Assembly: GCA_947498785.1 (NCBI GenBank) | Contig: CANMLS010000014.1 | Coordinates: forward strand, 49,514-113,513 | Length of the DNA stretch: 64,000 nt | DNA from: an uncultured Aquimarina sp. | GTDB taxonomy: Bacteria > Bacteroidota > Bacteroidia > Flavobacteriales > Flavobacteriaceae | Reading direction: 5' to 3' | Part shown: one piece after another, positions 24,357-32,607 of the stretch | Layout of the letters: every line of letters starts with the position of its first letter | How positions within the stretch are numbered: the first letter of the stretch is position 1 | Program-made: the position numbers and the translations under genes | Notes under the pieces: model-generated | What the model saw: only the letters and a program-made list of their open reading frames with translations | The model's database searches: none | What the model was told of the DNA's origin: nothing

Positions 24357-24653
24357 TTAAATGTCTATTATAGACTGGGCTTCCGGGACTTCTTCAACCA
24401 ATAACCATACTGTAACTTCATATGGGTATTCGGCTTTGCCTTCATCTTCAAAAGTGGCATGGATATAATCTGTTGCCCCAGATTCAGCTACAGGGGTAAT
24501 TTGATACTTTTCAGGAATGTCTGAAAGCGTTAATTCCTCATCTGGTGTTAATGCCGAATCAATCATTGCCGAAAATTTATCTTCAGAAGTAAGTTGATGT
24601 TCTTTATAAAAAATTCCTCTTTTCTGAAATAGAGATAGTGTTCCCAGGATCAT
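24357..24653 (-). CDS. Small beta-rich protein, possible structural
   Basis: A 98-aa acidic protein with strands at the C-terminal end (YPYEVTVWLLVEEVPEA). That ending resembles the neighbour at 25234-25638, whose C-terminus reads YKVSLIILIEEVV. First of four consecutive small beta-rich genes that may encode particle components. No database family is recognised. Confidence 0.55.
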   Translation of the reverse strand: MILGTLSLFQKRGIFYKEHQLTSEDKFSAMIDSALTPDEELTLSDIPEKYQITPVAESGATDYIHATFEDEGKAEYPYEVTVWLLVEEVPEAQSIIDI

Positions 24654-24668
24654 CTTTTTTGGTTTTAG

Positions 24669-25190
24669 TTACGGTATAGGTGAGTTGAACGAGATAAAAG
24701 CATACCCATAAAAGGGATAACTCCAGAGGTAATATTTTTCCGGAGTACATCGCCCGGGTTGAAGAACATCAATAATTATTGGAGTTCTGGGTGTCGCCGG
24801 AATATCCCCTGAAGCAATAAAAGGAAAGGTATCCGTTACTGGATGTGCATAATACCACCATCCTCCTACTTGCTCTTCTATGGTAACATTCCGGGGATAG
24901 TTTGTGGTATATGTCGTTCCGGGATTGAGCTCCAAAAAAGAGGTGTCTTCCATTTTGGAAGGAGATACTCCATAATACAAACGGGATGGTCCAGGAATAT
25001 CACTACATTTTTTCTGAACGTTGGATGTAGTCAATATCCCGATAACAACATTGGTAGTAAAAGGAAGTTTGGCCGCTGCGTTTAGAAATTGATTTTCCCT
25101 ATGAATAGTAAATTTTAATGGGACAAACTTCCTCCGTATTATTAACCCTTCGGTATGCTCTTTATTGCCTGAATGAATTAAACACTTCAT
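24669..25190 (-). CDS. Beta-rich protein, candidate minor capsid or spike component
   Basis: A 173-aa protein, beta-rich and Pro/Tyr-rich, with no signal. The segment AKLPFTTNVVIGILTTSNV followed by RLYYGVSP parallels LELPKHTKLVKGLQLISE followed by RLYYRGSQ in the neighbour at 25234-25638, suggesting a shared fold. Calling this a capsid-like jelly roll is inference from composition and context. Confidence 0.5.
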   Translation of the reverse strand: MKCLIHSGNKEHTEGLIIRRKFVPLKFTIHRENQFLNAAAKLPFTTNVVIGILTTSNVQKKCSDIPGPSRLYYGVSPSKMEDTSFLELNPGTTYTTNYPRNVTIEEQVGGWWYYAHPVTDTFPFIASGDIPATPRTPIIIDVLQPGRCTPEKYYLWSYPFYGYAFISFNSPIP

Positions 25191-25233
25191 AACTATCTAT
25201 TTTAAATATCTCTTAGAGACCTTTTTGCTGTCG

Positions 25234-25638
25234 TCATACGACTTCTTCAATGAGTATGATCAGGCTCACTTTATAGCCTTGCCCAAAAGCAGCATTACTA
25301 TGGTCTTTATCCTGGTAGCGAACCTTTACCGAAAGATCTCCTGGCAATACATCTCCAAGCTCAAAGAAGCGCTCCCTTGGAGCAACACTGAGCGAGGACA
25401 TTAGTATTTTGCTATCAAATCCATCTGGAAAGAGTTCCTCTCCACCAATTTCAATACGCTGACTTCCCCGATAGTATAACCGGTCCGGGTATTCTGAAAT
25501 CAATTGTAATCCTTTGACTAGCTTAGTATGTTTTGGGAGTTCCAGATTATCAACGGTGAACAGCCCATTTGCCTTATTTACTTTAAAGGAAAAAGCGACC
25601 CTGGTCTCTTTGGTTTTTGGTTTTTCTTCGTTATTCAT
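25234..25638 (-). CDS. Beta-rich protein, candidate capsid component
   Basis: A 134-aa protein with at least eight predicted strands and almost no helix: FSFKVNKANGLFTVDNLELP, RIEIGGEELFPDGF, LSVKVRYQD, YKVSLIILIEEVV. The length fits a single jelly-roll domain. It is related in layout to 24669-25190. It lies in a row of structural-looking genes with no tail or portal genes nearby. Confidence 0.5.
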   Translation of the reverse strand: MNNEEKPKTKETRVAFSFKVNKANGLFTVDNLELPKHTKLVKGLQLISEYPDRLYYRGSQRIEIGGEELFPDGFDSKILMSSLSVAPRERFFELGDVLPGDLSVKVRYQDKDHSNAAFGQGYKVSLIILIEEVV

Positions 25639-25685
25639 CTAAAGTGATATTTCATTATTATTTTAAATGTCGATTATCGACCGAC

Positions 25686-26318
25686 TTATGCAGGGACAGT
25701 TGCCGTTCCTGCCAATACAACTTTGATAAGGGCCTTCTCAGGAGCATCATCACCCAATTCGATATTGAATTCGAATTCTTCATCATCACGGATAAAGCGG
25801 GGACTTTCTAAAAAGTAGGTTCCGATATTGATCGTTGTATTGCCATCGGTAGCAAAATCCTGCATTGGACGTTCATCGATGATGATCTTTTTATTGGCAA
25901 TCAGGGAGAATACCCCGTTTTGCAATCCGCCTACTTTTTTGATACTATCAAAATTAGTTTGCTTGATCACCTTTTTAAGCTCTGAATCACTTCCGGGAAG
26001 GTCCCCTTCAATTTCTGAGGCCAGTAAGATGATACGGTTACATAAAAATAACCGGTCTTTCTGAAGTTTGGCCTGGGTGACATTGGTAATTCCGATCTCC
26101 TTGGCGTCTTGTGTTTCAAACATATCGATGTTGGCCTTGTTCCCTGCAAACTTGATTGAATAGTAGGCTGTATCTGCCAATTGTAACCTTCCTTCTTTGA
26201 TCCCTGTAGCTACTTTGACCATAGCTGGATCAAATTTCTTGGCCTGATCCCGAAGCGAGATATGGGCATTCACAATTTCTAAAAACTGTGATCTTGAACT
26301 TTTTTTCATCGTATTCAT
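25686..26318 (-). CDS. Candidate major capsid-like protein
   Basis: A 210-aa protein. The N-terminal 45 residues are helical, followed by a mainly beta region. The end, GTYFLESPRFIRDDEEFEFNIELG then ALIKVVLAGTATVPA, resembles the last strands of jelly-roll capsid proteins of tailless phages (a PxxI loop, then a closing VVLxG strand). It is the largest of the four beta-rich genes and is acidic and soluble, as expected for an abundant shell protein. No HK97-fold feature is seen. Identification is inference; a structure prediction would be decisive. Confidence 0.45.
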   Translation of the reverse strand: MNTMKKSSRSQFLEIVNAHISLRDQAKKFDPAMVKVATGIKEGRLQLADTAYYSIKFAGNKANIDMFETQDAKEIGITNVTQAKLQKDRLFLCNRIILLASEIEGDLPGSDSELKKVIKQTNFDSIKKVGGLQNGVFSLIANKKIIIDERPMQDFATDGNTTINIGTYFLESPRFIRDDEEFEFNIELGDDAPEKALIKVVLAGTATVPA

Positions 26319-26370
26319 TTTATAATGTATTTATTGCTACTGATTTGTTTTTAAAGGCACCCTATGGGTG

Positions 26371-26970
26371 CTATGCTACTGCATTGAGTTCGGAGATATC
26401 TTCAGCTCCATTGAGTTGGGCAATATCAATACTTCCAAAATCCGCTTCACCTATTTCATCATTCAGGCCTTCTACAAAACCCTGATGTATATCCGCAGTT
26501 GGTATGGGTTCTCCAGCTTCTATTTTTTGGATAATTTCATCCACTTCACTGGTATCAAAATCACCCTGATCTGCTACTTCAGATCCCATAAAGACCAAAG
26601 GGCGGTCTTCAAGGTTTCCAAGGGACAGCTTTTGCGCCATAGCAGGGGATAATTTATCCAGGTATAACTTTTTGCCTATGGCTTTTAAAGAAGTTACAGC
26701 CCGGTCTTTAGCTTCATCGAGGTTATCTTTAATCCCGTCAATACCATTGATGGTCTCTGCTTTTTTGCCAAAACCGTTGGAGAATGCCATTCCCACTCCG
26801 GAGGAAATGATCCAGTCTTTACCGTAGTAGGCTCCCCCGAATATGGTGAGTGCACCCAGTGCCAGGGAGTATCTTCCCACAGCGGATCCGGCCACCATTC
26901 CTAATATTCCAGTAGTAAGGTGTTTGCCTACTTCCAAAAGGCTATCTTTTGTATTTGCTTTTGATTTCAT
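26371..26970 (-). CDS. Membrane-associated acidic protein
   Basis: A 199-aa protein. Residues about 15-65 hold two Gly/Ala-rich hydrophobic segments (GILGMVAGSAVGRYSLALGAL and GKDWIISSGVGMAF). An acidic soluble tail follows, repeating short ID/GSID motifs. No family recognised. Probably embedded in the cell or virion membrane. Confidence 0.55.
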   Translation of the reverse strand: MKSKANTKDSLLEVGKHLTTGILGMVAGSAVGRYSLALGALTIFGGAYYGKDWIISSGVGMAFSNGFGKKAETINGIDGIKDNLDEAKDRAVTSLKAIGKKLYLDKLSPAMAQKLSLGNLEDRPLVFMGSEVADQGDFDTSEVDEIIQKIEAGEPIPTADIHQGFVEGLNDEIGEADFGSIDIAQLNGAEDISELNAVA

Positions 26971-27022
26971 AATAAAACTTGTTTTTATAGTTTCCGCGAT
27001 GCGGAAATCTCTTTTTTGATTT

Positions 27023-28288
27023 CTATAATAATGCCTTCGGAATTAGTTTTTCCGGGGCTTTCCTTTTGGTGGCTGTTTTCTTTTTACGACGAGGACTGCT
27101 TCCTTTGGTAAACCTGCCCAATGCATCCCTTTGTGTTAGGTTTCGTTTACCTCTTCCCACACGTTTTTTTGGAGTACCAGAAATAGGCCTTGCCGTTTTC
27201 TTCTTGTTTGAATTCACAGCAATGGCAATCCCTGTGCCTACCACTGCCAATCCTCCTAAGACCAGTAAGGTTGTTTTATGCTTTTGTAAAAAGCCCTTCT
27301 TTTGTTCAGGAGGTGTATTGGTTACTGCCCTGTTCCTGGAGATTACCGAAGATGTAGGTCTAGAGCTACCCCTTGAAAATGGGGAGGCACGAAAACTGGA
27401 TGTCCTTGGGATACTCCTGGGAATTGGAGCTGGAAGCTGTCGAACAGGCCGTGCAGGTTTTTGAAATAAAGTCTGTGCACTTTGCTTTACTTTATTCGCT
27501 GCGCCAAAAATGTTCCCTATTTTACTCAGGATACCTGCAATTCCTGCTACTGCACCACTGGCAGCAGCAGTAGCCGTTCCGGTAGCCACTGCACCAAGCC
27601 CATCCACCTCAAACTCATTGTTCATAAAAGCCTCAATGGTGTCAATATCTGCTTCTACTACAAATTTTTCAAAAGGATCATTATATATATCTGGTTCAGT
27701 ATCGATACTTCCGATAGTAAAACCACTTAATGGGACTTTGCGGTCTTTGTTCCCTTTTCCTTTTAGAATAGCTTTTCTTAGGTTTCTTCCCCTTCCTCCG
27801 GCAGTACGATAAATCTTTTCTGCTTTTTCAACGGTTTTTTTAAGTTTTGAGAATTTTCTCATATCAATTCCCATCTTCCTGGCTTGTGCTTCACTGAGGT
27901 ATCCAAAACGTAACCTACTGGCAACTTTGAACATATTGATCTTCATGGCCAGTAAAAATCCGTTACGAAGTAAGATGGTAGCCGGGTTCAGAAAACGGTT
28001 AAACGTTCTAACCACAGGTCGGATCACTTTTTTACCTACTTTTTTGGCAAACTTCTTTAGTCCGCGTCCTATCTTTTTAAAGAAACCCTGCAGGCCATCA
28101 ATAACATAAATATTCTCTTCTGCATCGGCATACAGGATCACATTACCATCCTCATCCAATATCTCGTAAGCAATATCCGGGACGGAGTCAGAGACTCCAT
28201 GTATTATCTCACTCATGCCCTGAGAATCTGCTATATCTGATGCATCTAATCCTGTGGCGTCAAATCCATCTAATCGGTGTAATTCCAT
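27023..28288 (-). CDS. Large basic membrane protein of the virus-like block
   Basis: A 421-aa protein. An acidic N-terminus (1-65) precedes an amphipathic basic helix region (GLQGFFKKIGRGLKKFAKKVGKK). A hydrophobic Gly/Ala stretch lies near 232-255, an Arg/Pro/Ser-rich linker near 285-325, one transmembrane helix near 345-362, and a very basic tail with RDALGRFTKGSSPRRKKK. The GRFTKG-type tail is often seen in phage structural or DNA-contacting proteins. It may link membrane and genome in a particle. No family recognised. Confidence 0.6.
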   Translation of the reverse strand: MELHRLDGFDATGLDASDIADSQGMSEIIHGVSDSVPDIAYEILDEDGNVILYADAEENIYVIDGLQGFFKKIGRGLKKFAKKVGKKVIRPVVRTFNRFLNPATILLRNGFLLAMKINMFKVASRLRFGYLSEAQARKMGIDMRKFSKLKKTVEKAEKIYRTAGGRGRNLRKAILKGKGNKDRKVPLSGFTIGSIDTEPDIYNDPFEKFVVEADIDTIEAFMNNEFEVDGLGAVATGTATAAASGAVAGIAGILSKIGNIFGAANKVKQSAQTLFQKPARPVRQLPAPIPRSIPRTSSFRASPFSRGSSRPTSSVISRNRAVTNTPPEQKKGFLQKHKTTLLVLGGLAVVGTGIAIAVNSNKKKTARPISGTPKKRVGRGKRNLTQRDALGRFTKGSSPRRKKKTATKRKAPEKLIPKALL

Positions 28289-28322
28289 AGTTCTATTATT
28301 TTCGGGCTGTATACCCAGTTTA

Positions 28323-29234
28323 TTATTGTTTAGCCCTCAGTTGTTGATTTCTCTTTCGAGAGGTTTTTGTCTTTTTGGCAAATAGTTTTAATACTCCAAT
28401 TCCTGCAGCAACTGATATCCCTGAAATGATCAGGAAATTGAGTAGGTCAAAATCATCTTTCTTTTTCATATTGCTATGGGTATACATATCATCAAATCGA
28501 AATGGGGATATAACCCTACCCGATGTCATACTCTTTTTAACTTTCTTTGGCAGGGTTTCCCTAACCACACATGGTGGTGTTTCTGCGGTTTGGATTATCT
28601 TTCTTAAAGGAAGTTTGGGTTGTTGTAAAGCATCCAGGCTAATTGCTGCCATATCAACTCCGCTGAGTCCGGATAGCTCTTCTGCAAGGATATTTCCCTT
28701 TGGATCAATGTCTTTCTTTTCAGAATAGGGGACTTCATAATTAAAACGGTCTGCCACACAATCGATAGTAATATGACCTCCTTTAAAAGGGACAATAGGA
28801 TATATATGTTGAAAGTGCTTTTTGCCTCCGTATTTTGTGATCCTCATTTGATAGGGAATCCCCAAATTGGTAAGGATACTTCCTATAAAAACGGTATAAC
28901 AATCACAGTCTACCCCGGTAGTTCTATCTGCCCATGTGCGTGAAGGTCTGCGGACTTGTTCTATCCCAGTGGCATCCATTCTATACTGAATATGACCATA
29001 CACAAAATTCCAGATGTTCCTACACACCGCAGAGAGGTTTTTAGTATTTAGTTTCTTTGCTAATATTGCTGTATCATCAAGAGTTTCTGCAATGACTTTT
29101 TGCATTAATTGCAGGGTATCGTGTAATCTCGCTTTGCCAGCACCTACAATAACAGTATCGTTTTGGATACTTTTAGGAAAGAATGTAGTATACTGAACTC
29201 CTGGATTGATATGTCTTTTCGCCTGTGCCTGCAT
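28323..29234 (-). CDS. Transglutaminase-like cysteine protease-fold protein
   Basis: A 303-aa protein with a transglutaminase-like core: TTGVDCDCYTVFIGSIL with Cys112, KKHFQHIYPIVP with His143, and GHITIDCVADRFN with Asp158, giving a complete Cys-His-Asp triad. A single transmembrane helix follows near 268-285, then a basic tail. Similar domains act as proteases or cross-linkers. Here it may mature or cross-link structural proteins or act on the envelope. Its first base overlaps the LEA14-like gene's stop, indicating one operon. Confidence 0.75.
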   Translation of the reverse strand: MQAQAKRHINPGVQYTTFFPKSIQNDTVIVGAGKARLHDTLQLMQKVIAETLDDTAILAKKLNTKNLSAVCRNIWNFVYGHIQYRMDATGIEQVRRPSRTWADRTTGVDCDCYTVFIGSILTNLGIPYQMRITKYGGKKHFQHIYPIVPFKGGHITIDCVADRFNYEVPYSEKKDIDPKGNILAEELSGLSGVDMAAISLDALQQPKLPLRKIIQTAETPPCVVRETLPKKVKKSMTSGRVISPFRFDDMYTHSNMKKKDDFDLLNFLIISGISVAAGIGVLKLFAKKTKTSRKRNQQLRAKQ

Positions 29235-29695
29235 TAGAGTTTTAGTATAATATTATCAAATTGCTCATAGGGTAAACCATTGACCCTGGTGATAATTTGG
29301 GTTTGAATTTTGAGTTCGATAGGGTTAGCAGATCGGATATCACTGACTACTTTGGTGCCTAATATCTGGATCAGGGTTAACCAACCTGCGGATTGTATCT
29401 GTAAATCAAAATCCTTTTGACTGTTTTCTGGAATCTCGATGATCGAGTTTTCAATAGTTGAACTTCCTAATAGTTTGTCTTTAAACAAGATTTTGACAAA
29501 AGGGTGTTGCAGTTTTAAGGTTACCGGATTAGGGTTCTGTATTTGAACCGCTGCTTTTAATTCTATTCCGGTTAGGTTGACCTTATGGATGCTTACCCGA
29601 ATCCGGGAAGTAATATTAGTGCTTGCCCTTTGCAACCGGGATAAATACCGAATCGAAAAAAAAGCCGCCAAACCACCTGCAATCCATTTGAACAT
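29234..29695 (-). CDS. LEA14/WHy-domain protein
   Basis: A 153-aa protein with a short hydrophobic N-terminus (WIAGGLAAFFSI) and a WHy/LEA-2 domain (about 35-145). It is recognised by LKAAVQIQNPNPVTLKLQHPFVKILFKDKLLGSS, the typical N-P-N-P motif followed by two strands and a Gly turn. WHy domains form small beta-sandwiches tied to stress or membrane association. First gene of the block; it may be a beta-sandwich component of a surface complex. Confidence 0.7.
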   Translation of the reverse strand: MFKWIAGGLAAFFSIRYLSRLQRASTNITSRIRVSIHKVNLTGIELKAAVQIQNPNPVTLKLQHPFVKILFKDKLLGSSTIENSIIEIPENSQKDFDLQIQSAGWLTLIQILGTKVVSDIRSANPIELKIQTQIITRVNGLPYEQFDNIILKL

Positions 29696-29891
29696 AATCT
29701 TTGTTTTTTATCAAAGGAATGTCAAAAAAAAGAGGGTTCAAAACGGGTTTTGTATCTTGGAAAATAAAAGTTGTTTTTAATAAAAATAGTAGTAAATTAA
29801 GGGTGTACGAGAGGTAACTATGACTAATTTAAGTTGTTGTAACTCCTTATCACACTAATACACATTAATACATTTTAAATCACAATACAAT

Positions 29892-30062
29892 ATGAAATTT
29901 ACCTTTAAAACAAAACAGGAATTAAGCACATTTTTTGGCATCAGCAGACAGACATTACGCAGAAAAATGAAAGAAATTGATGGATTGGACACTGGAAGAC
30001 GACAATTATTATACCCCTATGAGGTACGATTGATCTTTGAAGCTTTCGGTGTTGATTATTAA
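29892..30062 (+). CDS. Small DUF4248-like HTH regulator
   Basis: A 56-aa protein (ATG at 29892, TAA at 30060-30062) with the HTH-like KQELSTFFGISRQTLRRKMKEI and an ending LLYPYEVRLIFEAFGVDY that parallels the C-terminus of the DUF4248-like gene at 18916-19146. It is read divergently from the virus-like block, with 196 bp between it and the first block gene, so it may regulate the block's promoter. It is followed by a terminator at 30131. Confidence 0.65.
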   Translation: MKFTFKTKQELSTFFGISRQTLRRKMKEIDGLDTGRRQLLYPYEVRLIFEAFGVDY

Positions 30063-30130
30063 ATTATGTCAGAATTAAGACTGTTTACAAAAATATGTTC
30101 TGAGTATATATACTCCTTTTCTATATATAT

Positions 30131-30166
30131 AAGGGTTTACCAGGCTTATACCTCTTGGTAAACCCT
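30131..30166. terminator. Convergent hairpin terminator
   Basis: AAGGGTTTACCA ... TGGTAAACCCTT, a perfect 12-bp stem with a 12-base loop. It lies between the end of the plus-strand HTH gene and the end of the minus-strand gene at 30200, and would serve both. T runs are weak on either side. Confidence 0.7.
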
Positions 30167-30199
30167 TGGAATGATATTGTTTACAGCAATTGTTTACTC

Positions 30200-30454
30200 C
30201 TAAAACAAACGGATTCCATTCTTGTATTTGGCAATTTCTTTTCCATTGGGCTGGTTTTCATAAATAATAGCAGTCTCCCACAAGCCTTTAAAACGAACAT
30301 TCAACATTTTCTCTAACCTTCGAATTCCTAATGCTTGATTGGGTTTGGCACGTTTGTGGGTTTTATCCAGGGAATAAAATGTCCTGGAATTTCCATCATG
30401 AAAATATACAATACATTTGCAGAGTGATATACTCGGTAAGTTTGGCGAAATCAT
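30200..30454 (-). CDS. Hypothetical 84-aa protein
   Basis: An 84-aa basic protein. LCKCIVYFHDGNSRTFYSLD is followed by a helical RRLEKMLNVRFKGLWE and a strand-rich end. Its ATG overlaps the stop of the initiator-like gene (ATGA), so the two are translationally coupled. No family recognised. Confidence 0.65.
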   Translation of the reverse strand: MISPNLPSISLCKCIVYFHDGNSRTFYSLDKTHKRAKPNQALGIRRLEKMLNVRFKGLWETAIIYENQPNGKEIAKYKNGIRLF

Positions 30455-31683
30455 ATAGCAATAGGTTTTAGAAGGGTTCGTTGCAGACTTTTTTCGTATT
30501 CCCTCATCAGGGTATCGTCCTTGTAGGTAGATAAGCGTTGCTGTTGAATCCTAAAGAGTTGCAATCGGGTTTTATGTTTGTTTTTTCCTTTTCCCTTATC
30601 ATGATCCTGCCACTCTTTTTCGGTTTTTTGGATTAGGATTTGGTTTCGGATCTCTTTTTTAAGGATTTCCTGTTTGAGATACCAATCGTAGGTTTTATTA
30701 AAGCCATTACGCTTATTATCCGGGCTGAAATACAAATGCGCAGGGGCTACCCAGCGGTTGGGGTTGCGCTCCAGGTACCTACAGACCATATCTACACGCT
30801 TATAAAGAATTTGTTGGTAGCCTTCCCAATCTTTTTTATTGCCTTTGACCCTGAATTTTCGATATACCGATACCCAGATATGGTTTAAGATTTCATTTTC
30901 TTCTACCTCGCTCAGGATCAGCTCTGCAAACAACAACAATCTGGCATACTTCCAGAAATCACGGACCAGTTGTAATAAAAAAGCCGGATCCGACCCGTTT
31001 TTACGCATTTTTTTTGCGCCCCTGGTTTGGGTTTTTGAGTCAGAAGTCCGGCTTTCCTCCGTGTTCTTGTCTTGTTCCTGTACGGTTCCTGTAACGTTAG
31101 TTTCTTTTGGACTGTGAGCCGATAGGTGAACTCCTTCTTCCGGAGTTATGAACTTATCCACAGTGCTATTATTATTCTTTTTTTGTTCCTGTTGTACATG
31201 AACTAATGGGTGTAAATTTTTCACTTCAGGGCATAATGCCCCTTTAATGTCTTTAATAATCCCCTGGATGTTTCCACTAGTTGTGGGTAACTTTTTAGGG
31301 GCAAAAACCTGCGGATTGATCCAGAGTTCAACTCCTGTTTTTCCTCTATGGATTTCTTTACTGATAAACCCTGCTGCTTTTAACCGTTCCTTGTGATTAA
31401 TAATGGTGCGAACGGTACACCCTTTACAGGAAGCCAAACTTGGATTATAGGTTTTAAAGCCAGGGAGCTGTTCTGAAATATCTTCCCCCAATGAAACGGC
31501 ATGATTGAGTTGTTTGGCATACAATCGCGTAATCAGTTCTGCGGTGGCCCTGTGGTTGGCATTCAATCGCTCGGTCAATTGATCGTGTTTTTCGTTGTAC
31601 CGATCTATAAATGCCTTTGTGGCCATAAAGACCGTGCTAAAATCATAGTAGGGGCGTATAGGAGGTATTGTTTCTGTGGTCAT
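30451..31683 (-). CDS. Replication-initiator-like winged-helix protein
   Basis: A 410-aa basic protein. The N-terminal 125 residues are helical with a winged-helix look (ATAELITRLYAKQLNHA ... CTVRTIINHKERLKAAGFISKEIHRG, then a strand pair). A charged linker (about 150-230) and a C-terminal helical DNA-binding-like region rich in Trp, Arg and Lys follow. Wing-helix proteins of this layout are common as replication or regulatory proteins of Bacteroidota plasmids and prophages. Coupled to the small gene downstream and preceded by an excisionase-like gene and an origin-like region. Exact function unproven. Confidence 0.5.
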   Translation of the reverse strand: MTTETIPPIRPYYDFSTVFMATKAFIDRYNEKHDQLTERLNANHRATAELITRLYAKQLNHAVSLGEDISEQLPGFKTYNPSLASCKGCTVRTIINHKERLKAAGFISKEIHRGKTGVELWINPQVFAPKKLPTTSGNIQGIIKDIKGALCPEVKNLHPLVHVQQEQKKNNNSTVDKFITPEEGVHLSAHSPKETNVTGTVQEQDKNTEESRTSDSKTQTRGAKKMRKNGSDPAFLLQLVRDFWKYARLLLFAELILSEVEENEILNHIWVSVYRKFRVKGNKKDWEGYQQILYKRVDMVCRYLERNPNRWVAPAHLYFSPDNKRNGFNKTYDWYLKQEILKKEIRNQILIQKTEKEWQDHDKGKGKNKHKTRLQLFRIQQQRLSTYKDDTLMREYEKSLQRTLLKPIAI

Positions 31684-31766
31684 GATATGATTTTTTAAGG
31701 TTTTTGGGGGGATAAGGAATATTTATCCCCCGAAAACCATTTTTAATGAAGTGTTTTTTGTGTATG

Positions 31767-32057
31767 TCATACAATCTTTTGTCCATTGAGGTAGGCGATA
31801 ATACTTTTCTTAGAATATAGTTTTCGCCTACCATGCTGATAGTAATCAATGAGTTTTTCATCCCTGAGTATATAGAGCCGTTTCTTACTCTTTAACCCCA
31901 TTAACTTAAGCGCTTGCTCGGTAGTCAGAAAATCATGCTCTTCTTCTGTTGCGGACTGGATTTGTTGATGCTTTTCATGGATGACTTTATACATGAGTAC
32001 CATAGTCTCTTCCATGAGTTTATAATAACTGTCCTTTTCGAATACAATTAATTCCAT
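31767..32057 (-). CDS. Helix-turn-helix (excisionase/MerR-like) protein
   Basis: A 96-aa protein. After a helical N-terminus comes a DNA-binding domain: DFLTTEQALKLMGLKSKKRLYILRDEKLIDYYQHGRRKLYSKKSIIAYLNG (residues about 45-94), the helix-turn-helix plus wing pattern of the HTH_17/excisionase family common in Bacteroidota mobile elements. Likely regulates the element or assists recombination. Confidence 0.8.
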   Translation of the reverse strand: MELIVFEKDSYYKLMEETMVLMYKVIHEKHQQIQSATEEEHDFLTTEQALKLMGLKSKKRLYILRDEKLIDYYQHGRRKLYSKKSIIAYLNGQKIV

Positions 32058-32607
32058 TGTTATATTTTTGAATATGTTCTACTTTGTTTAAAGGATGCAG
32101 AAAGCTTGGTTTTTAATTTCAATACCAGTTTAAAAAAAACAGGATCCTACTGGTAGTGAAATTCTGGTTTTAGCCCCCGGATGATATCTCGGAAATCACC
32201 TTTTCAACATCTCTGGAATAAAGAAAACAAAAAAACAAAAGCGAATTTGGTGCGCAAGGGTTGCGCAACCCCATTAGAAAAGACAACAAAGTGTTGAATT
32301 TTAGATGTTTGTAAGTTTAAAGGTGTCACGCTAATTCACATTAAATCACAGAAAAAAAATTATAAATGCGCAAAAAAACACTGGAAACCCCAGTAAAACC
32401 GTTCAAAACCGTACTTAAATGCAACCCCTATAAACACTGGTGTTTCCAGAGGTTGTTAAAATATTAACATTAATTATAGAAAAGACCACAGAAAAAAGTG
32501 ATCAAAATCGATTAAAAAATAGGGGGGGGTAAAACATAAAAAGGGCATCTGTAAGGGCCATACCAATATCCTGCTTAACGATTCCTTTTTAAAAGGTTGG
32601 ACCTGCA
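32058..32607. other. Repeat-rich, origin-like intergenic region
   Basis: A 550-bp gene-free stretch dense in short repeats: TGCGCAA twice around the perfect palindrome GGGTTGCGCAACCC (32258-32271); AAAACCGT twice, 10 bp apart (32395-32402, 32405-32412); AACACTGG twice (32377-32384, 32433-32440); and CTGGAAAC paired with GTTTCCAG (32381-32388, 32442-32449). There is also an eight-G run near 32522. With a replication-initiator-like gene downstream, an origin or control region is plausible. Confidence 0.45.

Noticed and set aside
18916..29695. A normal tailed prophage
   Set aside because: No terminase, portal, HK97-type capsid, tail tube, sheath, tape measure or baseplate product is recognisable among the gene products.
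29850..32350. TCACrCTAATwCACATTAA at 29850-29868 and 32326-32344 as att or iteron sites
   Set aside because: Two mismatches in 19 bases in AT-rich DNA is plausible by chance at this distance, and neither site abuts a recombinase.
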